Assembly (NCBI GenBank): GCA_015698045.1
Contig: BLAL01000196.1
Span: 1,302,001-1,366,000, forward strand
From: Rhizophagus clarus
Taxonomy: Eukaryota > Glomeromycota > Glomeromycetes > Glomerales > Glomeraceae
DNA length: 64,000 nt
Reading direction: 5' to 3'
Shown here: positions 25,322 to 37,394 of the stretch, piece after piece
How positions within the stretch are numbered: the first letter of the stretch is position 1
Layout: each line of letters starts with the position of its first letter
The notes under the pieces: generated by a model
Told to the model about the DNA's origin: nothing
The model's input: only the letters and a program-made list of their open reading frames with translations
Databases searched by the model: none
Made by a program: the position numbers and the translations under genes

Positions 25322-26439
25322 AAAAAGAAATGAAAAAATGAATAATCAAGATGCAGGGAAATTTGCATGCATATCTTTTGGTTTTACGATTACACAAAGA
25401 TTTTTTTTTAAGTGATAAGCATTTTTGTGACGCCATATAATGAACGGAAAAGATTTCGCGTTTCATTACATAATAATGAAATTAATAAACGAGACAAACG
25501 GGAAGAAAAATTAAAAAAAGTTAATAATTTTAATACCATAAATGTTTAATTTTAATCGTAATTTACCACAAATTACAAGTTTACAAGTTACGTAACCGGA
25601 GTTCATACGCCATTAAATATTTTTTGATTATATAATTACATATTTTGATCTGTCGTTAACCACTGGAATCGGCCATAAAAAATTAACGGTGTCACGCGAA
25701 TTTTAATCTATAAGATTACATCATCCCGCCAATATATATTATAATTAACTACATAGCATTATAGTATTATAGGAAAATTTTTTATATATATAAAAGCAGT
25801 TTCAATGTTTGATTTTTTTTTTTCTTTATATTTCTGTAAAATGAAAAAAAAAATTCATATTTGATTTCAAAACGAACAAATTCTATAACAGAATATTCAT
25901 CAGTGAAATGATGCACTTTAACCAAATACGTTACACGCATTTAAAATCTGAATTCTTATATCTTTACAAAAAGAATAATTTTCACATATTAAATATTCAC
26001 ATTATAATTTTATGTTTTATTGTTATAAACCGTTTCGTCAAGATATCGCTGTTAAAAGTGTTTATAATTAATGCTTTTAATTCAATGTACACACATAATA
26101 ATGTGTGGTACATTGTGAAATTCATACAATTAATGAATATATTTTCTTTTATCAACAAAATGATATTATTAGAAAGAGTTTCTATGCTCTTGAGATTTTT
26201 TTCTGAGATTAGATTATAAACGATGCGATTTTACATACTGTATATCCTTCACCGATGATGACCTTAACAACACAAACAAAAAGAGCATACTTGAAAAAAA
26301 AGTTCTAATTTAGATTTCATAAAAGTTAGGTTTCAATATTATAATTCACGTAATTTAACAAATTTACTTATTAAGACAACTTTTTATTAGTAATTATACA
26401 TCTAGACAACTTTATTATAATTTACTAAATTTATCCTTT

Positions 26440-26660
26440 AATTTTGGTAGGATGAACATTTCAATTTAATAAATCTATTGCATTGTATTAATAGTATAAT
26501 AAATATATTTTACGGAATTTTTTTTTTTTTTTTCAAATGAACTAATAATAATATTGAGAATTGATAATCTAGGGAAGATAAAGGATGAACATTTCAATTT
26601 AATAAAATCTATTGCATTGTATTAACATATATATATATTATGAAATTCTTTTTTTTTATA
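26440..26660. repeat. Tandem duplicate of about 135 bp
   Basis: GGATGAACATTTCAATTTAA followed by TCTATTGCATTGTATTAA occurs at about 26,451 and again at about 26,585. Similar T-rich and GAGAATTGA sequence follows each copy. Confidence 0.6.
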
Positions 26661-28221
26661 TGAGAATTGAGAATGAGTGATAATCTAATGACGGTGATAC
26701 ACACATTTTTCGACCCACAATTTTCAACCAATCGTCTTTGAAATCCAATTTAGAGCAAATAAACAACGCCACATCATGTATACGCCATCCCTAGTAAATA
26801 TTTTTAGGGGAATATTTCCCTAATCTTTATCTTAATTCCCTTATCCATAGCTAACATAGCTAAGGCTTATTTACCCTAATTTCACGTGATTATGAGGTGT
26901 GACAAACAGGACTTTTAAATTCTGTAAAGTGTGATAAATAAAGGATAGTAATGATATCCTCCGACAGAATAAATTCAATTTACAAGATTAAATCGATTTA
27001 TTGATTTTTATGAACGCAATGAATCAGCATACAATATATCATAACTACGCGATTTATTATTCAATAAAATAAGTTATTCAAAAATAATAATATTTGAAAA
27101 TTTGATAAAAATACGTACAATTTAATAATTTTATTAATTGAACGTAACGTTAATTGATAAATGAAAATGAAATAGGTATTAACAAAACAAAATCAATAAA
27201 GATACAAAAATATTCGTAAAAAAAAAGATTAAAGAGAAAAAAGAACACATAATAATATTTTAACTACGAGCTATTTTAAGATTTAAGAATCACAATTTCG
27301 ATAAAGAAATCTATTTAGTAAATACTATTAAAAAAAAAATCGATAAGATAACCCAAGAATATTCTTTTAAAAATTAAAAGAAATTTTAGGTAAATAAAAA
27401 AAGATAAAATAAAATATAAATGTAAAATGGAAATGGAAATGGAAATTTTGATATTGGATATGGACACACGTACATTGTTAATTGAACTATCGATAAAACA
27501 TAACAGATAATATTCTACAAGAACTATTTAAACCTATTTAAACGTTATCAAACCAAATATTTGCGTTATATTCATAGGAAAATAAATAATCGGCTTGACG
27601 ATAAAAATATAATAAAATAAAAAGTAAAATTCGGTGAATATGACGAAAATTCGCGTAATATTATATTGATATGACGGTGGGAATTTTTATTCGGATAAAA
27701 AAAAGAGCTAAAACAAACGGTGGGTGGGGTAGGTGAATAAATAAAGTGTAGTAGTAGTAAATATTTATTATTTTAAACATCAAAAAAAAAACTGGAACAA
27801 AAAAAAAAAAAAGAAAAAAGAAAAAAGTTTTAAAACATTCTTATTGGATTGAGGGTTGTGTTATAAAAGGAATCTGCGGATTTATTTTTCTTTTTTTTTT
27901 TATTTTAAATTTTTTTTTTTATTTATTAGTTATTGGATGGTGGTGCGAAGGTGATTATTTATTTTTTTTTTTGTTTTTTTTTTTTTTTTGTATTTTTCTT
28001 TCCGGGAATATTATGTTAAGAAAATGTAAGTCATGTGACCTCTAATATTTTCTTCGCTACGAAAGAAGACTTAGAAATCTTTTTCATATATATAACTTTC
28101 TAAGGAAAGAAAGTTATTTTATTTACTTTATTTTAATCTACATTTTTGTAATTTTTTTTTTGGAAGAAGCGAAAATTCATTCAAGTTATTACTATGTTGA
28201 ATTAACCTCATATTTATAACG

Positions 28222-28258
<37 letters not shown>

Positions 28259-28631
28259 AAAAAAATCTACGAAGGAAATTAAAATATTTTGGTGATACTA
28301 CATGTAATCAACTAACGGTTGACGAGTTATGATCCTGAGAAATTATTTTACGCAAAAGAGGAAAAACCTGTTAAAAAAATATCAGTATGATTGATTATTT
28401 CATCCATTCTGATACTTTAAGGAGAAAACACTCCTGAAATTACTTAATATTGTCTTTTACGAATTCAAGTTATTTATCAGGACAAAAACTATTTTAATTT
28501 TAACTTTTATAAACTCACTCATTTTACTAATATTGACTAAATAATTATCAAACTTAATCAGCTAAAAATCAGCTAAAAATTAAGGGATTACCAAAGAATT
28601 AATAAAGTTTTACGTACTATATTTATATTCA

Positions 28632-28632
28632 T

Positions 28633-28658
<26 letters not shown>
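28632..28658. repeat. (TA)n microsatellite
   Basis: An uninterrupted alternating TA tract of about 26 bp. Confidence 0.9.
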
Positions 28659-28663
<5 letters not shown>

Positions 28664-30373
28664 AAAGAATCCCTCTTGGTTCCCGTGAATTTCATGATAT
28701 TTCGTCTTTTCCGTTATATTCTTGGCAATCCCCGTAAAAGAAACCATTCTTGGATTTGTTTTTGTCATCACACCATTTTTGTTATAAAAAATTTTTTTTT
28801 TTTTTTTTTTCAAACTTTAAAAAAATTTTTTTTTTTATCTTCATTGTTTATGTGTGTAGTGTATTACGATATTACTGGAACATTCTAAAAGAAATCGGTT
28901 TCTTTTTGATGTGATATACCGAATAAATACATCAAGTTACTCAATAGGTAATCATTGAAAAGTCGTGTAATTGCGCGTGATTCCATGAGATTGTTTTTTT
29001 TTTACGTGCAGTAAGCACTCACAGAAGAAATCGGTTAATTAATATTAAGCTTAACGTGGCCGAATTTAGAATATAGGGATATAGGAGAAATTCGTAGGAG
29101 AAAAAAAAATTATTTTTTTTTTTTATACTTCAAGATAAGCTGCAATGATACATGTGAATTATAAACAACTTTGCATTTTTATGTACGAGAAAAAAAATTT
29201 TTAGTACTGCGCCATTAAATGTGCGACTTCGATACCATAATTGTGTAAGTGGAACTTAAAATCCGTGTAAAAAAAAAAAAAATTACCTGAGATATTAAAT
29301 TATCATTTTGTTTTTTTATTATTGACAAATTTGACAAATTTTCTTTTGAACTTTTTAATCAATATTAATTAATTTATAGGAAAAAAAAAAAGAGTTGTTT
29401 AGAACATTATTATTTAAGGTTTGCGGAGATATTTTTATTAACGAAAGCAAGATTTGTGGCGTTTTAAATTTGATCATGTGATGTAAGAAATCAGTTCATA
29501 ATCTCACGTTATGTCTGCGGATTGACGTAATTTAAATACAATACAGTACCGCATTATCCCATCCATATAAATCGTGAATGGATTAGTTAAATATGATGAA
29601 ACTTTATAGAAAAAAAAGCCCCTACCTACAGTACATTCGCATAAAATCATTTAATTTGCCAATAAAATCTTGCTAAAATTGGATCTCTTTTAATTTCCTT
29701 TTTTAAGATTAAAAAAAAAAAAAAAGAGAATAATCTTTAGGTGTATATTATTGTTCTACGTTTTGAAATAGCTGCATAAGTTTTCATTTATACCCCCTTC
29801 CTTTTCCTTTTTTATGCTCATAGAACACGTTTGTTTTCAACTTTATATTGCAAACACTATAAACTTTATTATTTTAATCATTTCAATTACATAACCGTTT
29901 GACAAGCCAAAAATGTTTTTTATAAGATGTATTATCGTTTTCTGTGGTCAACGCATTATAATTCTAATTTAGATTAATGTGATTTGTGCAATGCACACAA
30001 AAGTAATATCCTATTATAACAATGATAATGATATTATTGTTGTATAACTACTACATTTTTTATTATGCAGTCACAGACTAAGGTACAAATTTAATTTATT
30101 ATCGTTATTGCATAGTATCTTTGATATTTTTGACGCATTCCATCATTTAGATTGTTTATTGAAATTTATATGTTAAGCATGATCTTGGACTTCTGCATAT
30201 CGAATAAGCACATTTACTATCCGAACTGTGAAGTCGTTGATATTTGCAGTTCAATATTTCCAGCTATATTTAAATACAAAGAACGACATTTTATTTTAAG
30301 TACTATTGATTAGCATAAGTTATAAATATAATGATTTATAATTATTCATAATTATCTTATATTATAAAAAAGG

Positions 30374-30627
30374 TTAATCTTGTATTCCGTTTAACTCTAA
30401 TCCTTTAACTTCAATTGTACCTGCCAATTTTTCTTTATCTTGCAGATTTGTAATTATGATATATTTGTTATCTAATTTACTATAAATTATTTCATTTAAA
30501 ATTTCCATTTTTTCTAAGACAATATATATAATTTTTTAACTAAAATAATTATAGTAATCATCTTCCGATTGCTTAAAGTTCAAATAATCCCTTTTTAAAA
30601 TCAACCTATCTTTTTTATAGCTATATT
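30374..30627 (-). pseudogene. Unidentified coding relic of about 84 codons with one internal stop
   Basis: Minus-strand reading gives KKDRLILKRDYLNFKQSEDD, a stop after YYNYFS, then in the same frame IVLEKMEILNEIIYSKLDNK and a C-terminus ending EVKGLELNGIQD followed by TAA at 30,374-30,376. The composition is clearly protein-like against an AT-rich background. I do not recognise the family. It could be a decayed gene end, or a terminal exon with a CTTAG acceptor just before the second half. Confidence 0.4.
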
Positions 30628-30996
30628 AATTTATTTAATTAATTTAAAAAATGCTTTTAACAATACTATCAAATTTCATAAATTGTAATTTTTTGTATAA
30701 CTGGATTTTTTATTAGTAATAATTATACTAAGTTTATTTATTTGTATTAAAAATACAATAGCTAAATCAGAAATATAAATGAAATTAATACAAACCATTT
30801 ATTAAATTAATCATTAATATATTTCTGAATACATAAATATTTTATTTAAAAAAATTTAATAATTAATTATATATTTCTTTATAAATATATTAATGTATAC
30901 AATTTTTTTTATAATAAATAATAAAAATTACTAAATATTTATTTTGTATTTTTATATTAATTTTTTTTAATAAAATAAATAAAATGATTATACTAA

Positions 30997-31345
30997 CTAA
31001 TTTTCATTCAGGATAATTTTACTCAGATAATATCATTTGATTGATTTTTATAATTTAATTATTTAAATATAAGTGATTTAACTTAGCAGATAATATTACC
31101 AGATTATTTTTAATTTTTAAAATTGTTTAAATTGTTTATTTTTCTTAAAAAATTTCCAGTTTTACATTAAATAGTTAAAGGTATATAGGTATTTTCTTTT
31201 TTTCCTTTCATTTCACTTTCTTTCTTACTATTTCTGATTTTTTTTTCTTTTCTTTTTTAGATTTTTAAGTTTTTTTATTTAAATCTTATTAACTTATCTT
31301 CTTCCTGATTAAATCACCTGGGTTAAATTACCTCCTTCCTTTATA
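30997..31345. repeat. Relic ends of the ACTAATTTGCAT TIR family
   Basis: CTAACTAATTTTCATTCAGG at about 30,997 resembles the left end of the 5.8-kb element. AAATCACCTGGGTTAAATTA at 31,315 resembles its right subterminal part. Probably a short, internally deleted derivative. Confidence 0.35.
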
Positions 31346-31689
31346 TAAAATTTTACAAATTTAATATTTTATATTGATTAGCTAATTTTTATTGGCTAAT
31401 TTTTATTTTTCATAAAAATAAATAAAAAATATTAATAAATTTTATTTAATATATATAACTGTAACATAGTAGATATAATATATTTTTATAAAAATAAATT
31501 ATAAATTCATTAAAAATTATTAAGTATTAAATGTAATTTTTAAAATTTAAATATTAAGTATGATAAAATATATGATAGTTAATAGTATTTATAATTCAAA
31601 TTTCTAAATAAAAAATGATATAGTATCAACTAAGGTTCTGATTTAATTTAGTTTTGCTTTTAATCACAACTGGTATTACCAAAAATTGA

Positions 31690-32225
31690 ATAACTTTACT
31701 AATTTATTAAAGTTTGACAATTTTAAAGAAAAAAAAAAAAGAAATATTATTAACATTATTCCCAATTAAAAAAAATTATTTTTTCTTTTCTTTTCCATTT
31801 AATTTACTTTTATTTTATTATTTAAAAAGTCATATTTCTAAAGAAAAAAAAGAAAAAGAATAAATATTAATAATATTCCTAATTCAACAAAATTCTTTTT
31901 TTTCTTTCATTATACTTAATATTTATATTTATATTTTAAAACCTGGTATCCAATAGTTGCAATCAAAAATCTTTAAAGATAAAGGAATATCAGTAATATT
32001 TCTAATTAAAAATATCTTCTTTTTCTTTTTTCTATTTAATTTACTGCTTATTTTACTATTCAAGAAGCTGTATTCTTAAAAAAAAAAGGAATGTTAATAA
32101 TATTTTAATTTAAAAAAAACAATTTTTTCTTTTCTTTCTTTTTACTAACTTACTATTCATCTAATTTTAAAGTTAAGTATCCAAGAATTATGATCAAAAT
32201 TCTAAAAATAAAAAAAAAAATAAAG
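31690..32225. repeat. Degenerate tandem array of about 115 bp units, first part
   Basis: Repeated blocks combine AATATTTCTAATTAAAAA, a TTTTTCTTTT tract, CTATTTAATTTACT and AAGAAGCTATATTC-like sequence, near 31,740, 31,850, 31,975 and 32,085. The array resumes at 34,114, after a retroelement insertion. Confidence 0.55.
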
Positions 32226-32230
32226 GAAAT

Positions 32231-34113
32231 TTTTTTTTTTTATTCTTTTGTTAAAAATGAATACAATGGTTTTAGGACTTATATTGCCACACTATATAAC
32301 CTCTATGACAAGATAGCTAATGACTAAAAAATCATCATATACTATTTCTCAGTGAAATATTCAAAATACAGTAACATCTCCTTCATAGAACACTACGACT
32401 CTTTGTTAAAATATGCAGCCGTATTGTACATACTAATTCACTGTAATACAGTCTCACTTAAGAGAAAATAACGTATATTAGACCCTCAGTCTATGTGAAA
32501 GCACTTTCATGTAAACCCCATCCTTTTAAAATTAATCAATAAAAAATTTGTATAATAAAAAAATAAATAAAAAGAAAATACAAATGAAACCTTCAGGGTA
32601 AACTAAAAGAAAGAACACCCTATACTTCTAAAATAAAATAGTTTAAAAATAGGCAGTGTAAAACATAACTGCAACTGCATTATGTTACATAAAAGAAGAA
32701 CTACGCTATTAATAAAACCCAGTGAGAAAAAATTAAAAGCTTTGATAATATTCTAAAATATACTTTACGTCAAAAAGTCCTAGTAAGTGCTACAATTAAA
32801 TTTATTTCTTGTTGTTTGAATAGGGCTCCGATCGGTTTCGGTAATTACCGAACCGTACCGACCGGTTTCGGTATCGGAGCGGTTTCGGTTTTATGATTTA
32901 TCGAACCGAAACTTTCGGTTTCGGTATCGGTTTTGCGATTTACCGAACCGATTTACCGATAATAAAAACGTTTTTTTTTATAAGAAAAACGTAAATAATG
33001 TAGTTAAAAAAAACGTTGCGAAACGTTTTTTACATAAACATTTGATATAAAAAATAACGTTTCGCAACGTTATTTTTGCGGAACTTGTAAAAAACGTTGC
33101 GAAACGTTTTTTACATAAACGATTTGATAAAAAATAACGTTTCGCAACGTTATTTTTGCGAAACTTGTAAAAAACGTTGCGAAACGTTTTTTACATAAAC
33201 GATTTGATAAAAAAAATAACGTTTCGCAACGTTATTTTTGCGGAACTTGTAAAAAACGTTGCGAAACGTTTTTTACATAAACAATTTATTATGAAAAATA
33301 ACGATTCGCAACGTTATTTTTGCGAACATTGTAAAAAACGTTGCGAAACGTTTTTTACATAAACGTTTGATATAAAAAAAATAACGTTTCGCAACGTTAT
33401 TTTTGCGAAACTTGTAAAAAACGTTGCGAAACGTTTTTTACATCGGAAATTTAATATAGAAAACAACGTTTCGCAACGTTATTTTGCTTTTTATTTAAAA
33501 CCGTTGCGAAACGTTTTTATAAAACGATTTAATATAAAAAAAACGTCTCGCAACGTTTTTTTTTGTCACTTTAATAAAAAATGTTGCGAAACGTTTTTTT
33601 ATGGATGATTTGATAAGAAAAAATCGTTTCGCAACTTTTTTTTTGCTAAACGTTGCGAAACGTTTTTTTACTAAACTCGTTCGGTAAATCGGTTCGGTTT
33701 TCGGTAATTACCGATCGGTTTCGGTAATCATTAATACCGATACCGATTAATTCGGTTCGGTATCGGTTTTTGCAAAAACCGAACCGAACCGAACCGATCG
33801 GAGCCCTATGTTTGAATGACTCTCTCTGCTTGTTTTCTATAAACTTATTGAACAATAAGATCTTTTGTAGACATTTTGGTCTTTGAATCCATCATCAGCA
33901 CCACTTTTGTGACGTCTGTGAGCAAAGAGTTCTCAGTTTCCATTTGTTTTTTACTATTCTTGTTTCTAAAAATTGTTTCTGTCAAGTAGTTAGATAAGTA
34001 TGTAAACAAAAAAGTTGTTTTCTATACTTTGTTTACTATTTTTTAACTGTTTTTCAAAATTATTTTTGAAAAAATTTTTTCTGAAAAATGGACATAATAA
34101 TCAGTAAGGTAAT
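32231..34113 (-). mobile_element. Minus-strand retroelement insertion in the tandem array
   Basis: The plus-strand T-run at 32,231 followed by ATTCTTTTG reads as a 3' ...AGAATAAAAAA tail on the minus strand. GGAAATTTT flanks both sides (from 32,225 and at 34,114-34,122), which fits a target duplication. A short minus-strand frame near 33,848-33,945 starts METENSLLTDVTKVVLMMDS and is soon stopped. Foldback element A is nested inside at 32,822-33,808. No reverse transcriptase is visible, so this is a SINE-like, truncated or processed copy. Confidence 0.45.
32822..33808. mobile_element. Foldback element A, well-preserved copy (987 bp)
   Basis: The termini are inverted: AGGGCTCCGATCGG at the left and CCGATCGGAGCCCT at the right, followed inward by tandem CGGTTCGGTAT-like motifs. 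A 9-bp target duplication TGTTTGAAT occurs at 32,813-32,821 and 33,809-33,817. The interior (about 32,960-33,660) is some eight units of about 78 bp, each pairing AACGTTGCGAAACGTT with its exact reverse complement AACGTTTCGCAACGTT. It encodes no transposase. The 9-bp duplication suggests a Mutator-like or hAT-like enzyme in trans. The many intact CG dinucleotides indicate a recent insertion. Confidence 0.9.
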
Positions 34114-34335
34114 GGAAATTTTAATAAAATCTCTAATTAAAAAAAAAATCTTTTTCTTTCTTCTATTTAATTTACTGTTCGTTTATTATTCAAAAAGCTA
34201 TATATTTAAAAAAGAGAAATAAAAATTATTTCTAATTTAAAAAATCTTCCTCTTCTTTTTCTATTTAACTTATTATTTGTTCTATTATTTAAGAAGTTAT
34301 ATTCATAAAAAAAAAAAAAAAGAATATTTTTAATA
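34114..34335. repeat. Degenerate tandem array, second part
   Basis: Two further units of the array at 31,690-32,225, with the same CTATTTAATTTACTGTT and AAGAAGTTATATTC blocks. They abut the MITE at 34,336. Confidence 0.55.
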
Positions 34336-34842
34336 TAGTCAAACTTTTATATATTGATATTGCTATTTTGGAAAAAAAGCATTAGTGTATCAAATTATCA
34401 ATTTATAAAAAAAAATTTATATAATGATATTATTATAAGTAACATGATTAATATTAGTATAGAATATTTTAATATATATAAACATGTAATTTTAAAAGAT
34501 TTATTAACAAAAATTGCATTAATTTTATTAATAATTATTTGAACATAACTCTTTTTACTGCTGTAAACAGCTTTTCTTTTTTCTGATATTGAGAATTTGA
34601 GAAAAAAAAGAAAATTATATAACTTTATTTACATGATCTAATCTTAAATAGTTAATATATCAGTATATATATATATTACTATATAAGAGATAAAGAAATA
34701 ATATCAAATAACATTATATCGTAAAATCATATAAAGATCAATATAAAAAGATTTTTTTATTAGTTAAAAAATAAGAAAATTAAAAATCATCAGTATAAGT
34801 AAATATCAGTATATATTGTATTAGTATGTAAAAGTTTGACTG
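34336..34842. mobile_element. Tc1/mariner (pogo-like) MITE, 507 bp
   Basis: The left end reads TAGTCAAACTTTTATATATT (first base probably C originally). The reverse complement of the right end reads CAGTCAAACTTTTACATACT. TA flanks both ends (34,334-34,335 and 34,843-34,844). The CAGTCAAAC start is typical of pogo/Tigger-type elements. An open stretch inside (34,354-34,542) looks random. Confidence 0.7.
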
Positions 34843-34849
34843 TATTTTT

Positions 34850-35599
34850 AATTCAAAAAAAAATTTTTTGCATTTATATTTTATTTACATTTACTGTATT
34901 CTTCTGTTTTTAAGCACTACCTTTTTAGGGGAAAATTTTTGCAAAAATTTAGAATGGTGCTTAAAATCAGAAGTTTTTTTTTTGCACTTTTTTTGCACTT
35001 TTAGTCATATTCGTATTAGTCATTTTTAACCTCTTTATATAATACTGTGTTAGAAAAAAAAAATTTTATTACGGTACTTTATTTAAAAAAAAGAAGATTT
35101 AAAAAAATTTTTTTTTAAAAAAAGTTTTAAAAAATAAACATTTCTTCAAATCTCATAAAAATTTTTTTCATTCGCACTTCAGATTTTTTGCCAAAAAAAA
35201 TTTTTTTTTTATGCTTTATAATTATGATGATCCATTTTACCCTTATTTTTTTTTTCACACGTGATGCCAAAAGTTCAAAGGTCATCATAGGACCCCAAAC
35301 ATCTCTCATTTAGGTCAGATATAATGTATAGTAAAATATTTAATTTAGGATATTTTGGTCTATATTAATGCTATTAAAATAAAATTTATACCATTAGATT
35401 CGTCTCATTAAGATGAATCCAATGATATAAATTTCATTAAAATCCAATCAGTAGATTTTTTAAATATAGGGGTATGTAGAATATGAAATTTTTAAAAATA
35501 CCCTTGAAATAAGCAACTTTTTAAAAATTTTATATGATCAATAAGCAAACTCAACCCCTGATTTATATTTATATATAGTTCGGAATTCTGTCATCATAT
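34850..35599. other. AT-rich spacer with one hairpin
   Basis: No gene. An imperfect 19-bp stem lies at 35,387-35,429 (TATACCATTAGATTCGTCT and its counterpart, three mismatches, all transitions), probably part of a small unclassified repeat. Confidence 0.4.
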
Positions 35600-36682
35600 T
35601 CTGCAAGTGAGAAGCTTAAAATTTTGTTATATGTGAAAGAACGTGAACAAAGAGTAGCTGTGTGAAATTTTTCTATTGATCACTCAATGATTTCGCGTTG
35701 GGAAAAACATGAAGATAAACTCAAGTCAGCAAATTGGAAAAATTAACATGTTAGTATAGAAAGAAAACCACAATATCCTGAAGCTAAAGCTAGTTTAAAA
35801 ACATGGGTTATAGAATTTCGAAAGGATGGTATTGCTGTAACTTCTAAAATGGTTAAAATTTATATGAAAGAAATTTTGATAAAAGAGTTTGCTCATATTT
35901 ATTTGAATAGTAAAAATTTTCTTGCCTCTGATCGTTGGTATTATGGTTTTTTTAAACAGAGTGGATTTTCATTGCGATGTAAAACAAAAATTGGCCAAAA
36001 ACTCTCTGCTCAACTTAGTGAAAAACTCCTGGAGTTTCAGCAGTTTATTATTAAAAAACAAAAACAATTTGAATATGAACTTTACGAAATTGGCAATATG
36101 GATGAAACGCCAGTTTATTTTGACATGGTTAGGAATTTAACTATTGAAAATTGTGACGTTAAATCTATGCAGGTTCAGACAACTGGAAATAAAAAAAACT
36201 GGTTTATATGTGTTCTTACAATTCTTGCTGATAGTACGAAATTACCACCAATTGTTACCTTTAAAGGTAAACAAATGCCAAAAAATTTACCTTCCAGAAT
36301 TATTGTAATGATGCATCCAAAAGGATGGATGGATGAATTTGAAATGAAAATCTGATTCAATAAGGTTTGGAAAAAAAGACCAGGAGGAAATAAAATTAAT
36401 AAACAAAAATCTCTTCTTGTTATGAATAGTTTTGAAGGTCACAAAACAGATGCTATAAAAAATATTGCACATAGTGAAAATACTGATTTAGCAATCATTC
36501 CTGGTGGTTTTACTTCTATTATTCAACCACTTGATGTTTGTCCTAACAAACCATTTAAGGATAAACTTCGTGAAAAGTGGAACATTTGGATGAGTTCAGG
36601 TCAATTTTCTTATACTAAAGGTGGGAATTTAAAAAAACCTAGGTATGATATTATTTGTAAATGGATACTTGAAGTTTGGTAA
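35600..36682 (+). pseudogene. pogo/Tigger-type DDE transposase pseudogene
   Basis: One continuous reading frame runs from SASEKLKILLYVKEREQRVA through a helix-turn-helix-like ISRWEKHEDKL to ...CKWILEVW, interrupted only by in-frame stops at 35,663-35,665 (TGA), 35,744-35,746 (TAA) and 36,353-36,355 (TGA). The DDE domain is recognisable: first catalytic D in GNMDETPVYFDM, second site LLVMNSFEGHKTD where the family has D and this copy has N, third in IIPGGFTSIIQPLDV. The changes fit C-to-T or G-to-A transitions. Terminal inverted repeats were not located. The enzyme family cuts at TA sites and could once have moved MITEs like the one at 34,336, which is inference. Confidence 0.9.
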
Positions 36683-36739
36683 AAAAAAACTGTATCACCA
36701 AATTGAACAGCACAATAGATTACCGAATAGGAAAATTTT

Positions 36740-36930
36740 AGCATCTGTTTTTTACACTACGATAATAAAAAATGTTGCAAAATATTTTTTATTTTTTTAA
36801 CTTAAAAAAAACTGTTTCACAACAGTTTTTCAAGTATTTAATAAAAAATATTATGAAACATTTTTATTTTTGAGTTTTTAAGTGAAAAAAACCATTTTGC
36901 AATAGGTTTTCAATTATTTACACTGGTCAA
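36740..36930. repeat. Decayed foldback-element-A-like units
   Basis: Alternating TGTTGCAAAATATT, ACTGTTTCACAACAGT and ATTATGAAACATT segments resemble CpG-decayed hairpin units of element A. No ends are visible. Confidence 0.4.
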
Positions 36931-37157
36931 AATCAATTCTATTGGGTACATATCAGGAACTTATATATCGGCGGCTAATCAGATATATATCGGGCACAGT
37001 TCTATTTTACACATATCAGGTACCTGATATATGATACAAATTTTAATACGTTAGATTTCATATTATATAATGTTATAACGTATTAAGAAATTTTTTAGTT
37101 TACTTTTTTTATAGATTTTTCTTTTTAGAAATTTTTAATTCATTTAATGTAGTTAAA

Positions 37158-37243
37158 AAATTTTATTGTTTTATTTGTTGAATGCATTATCAAGTTATAA
37201 AAATTTTATTGTTTTATTTGTTGAATGCATTATCAAGTTATAA
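37158..37243. repeat. Exact tandem duplication, 43 bp
   Basis: GTTTTATTTGTTGAATGCAT plus flanking sequence is repeated twice with a period of 43 bp. Confidence 0.85.
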
Positions 37244-37394
37244 ATTTTTTGTAAAGTGTTTAAAAGTATAATTATTATTATTAATATTTTTATTTTATTA
37301 TGTATTTTATATTTTATAAAAAAGTTAGTCATTTATAATACAAGTTTAAGAATTTGCTCAAACTTTTCTTAATCGTGATTATGTTAGGATCAAG

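Larger units (their letters stand above)
22894..30370. other. 7.5-kb gene-free stretch, less repetitive
   Basis: This interval is slightly richer in G+C and CG dinucleotides than its surroundings and shows no clear transposon ends. I found no convincing exon. Notable contents are long homopolymers (29 A at 25,291-25,319, and further runs near 24,556 and 28,221), a (TA)n tract at 28,632-28,658, and a duplicated block near 26,440-26,660. It may be host intergenic DNA or hold genes of short exons that cannot be called by eye. Confidence 0.4.

Noticed and set aside
25908-26219. 103-codon plus-strand frame starting MMHFNQIRYTH
   Set aside because: Hydrophobic, AT-driven composition with no recognisable domain, intron signals or neighbours. 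Possible but unsupported.
33177-33362. Short frames in both orientations inside element A
   Set aside because: They are translations of hairpin repeats and carry no independent coding signal.
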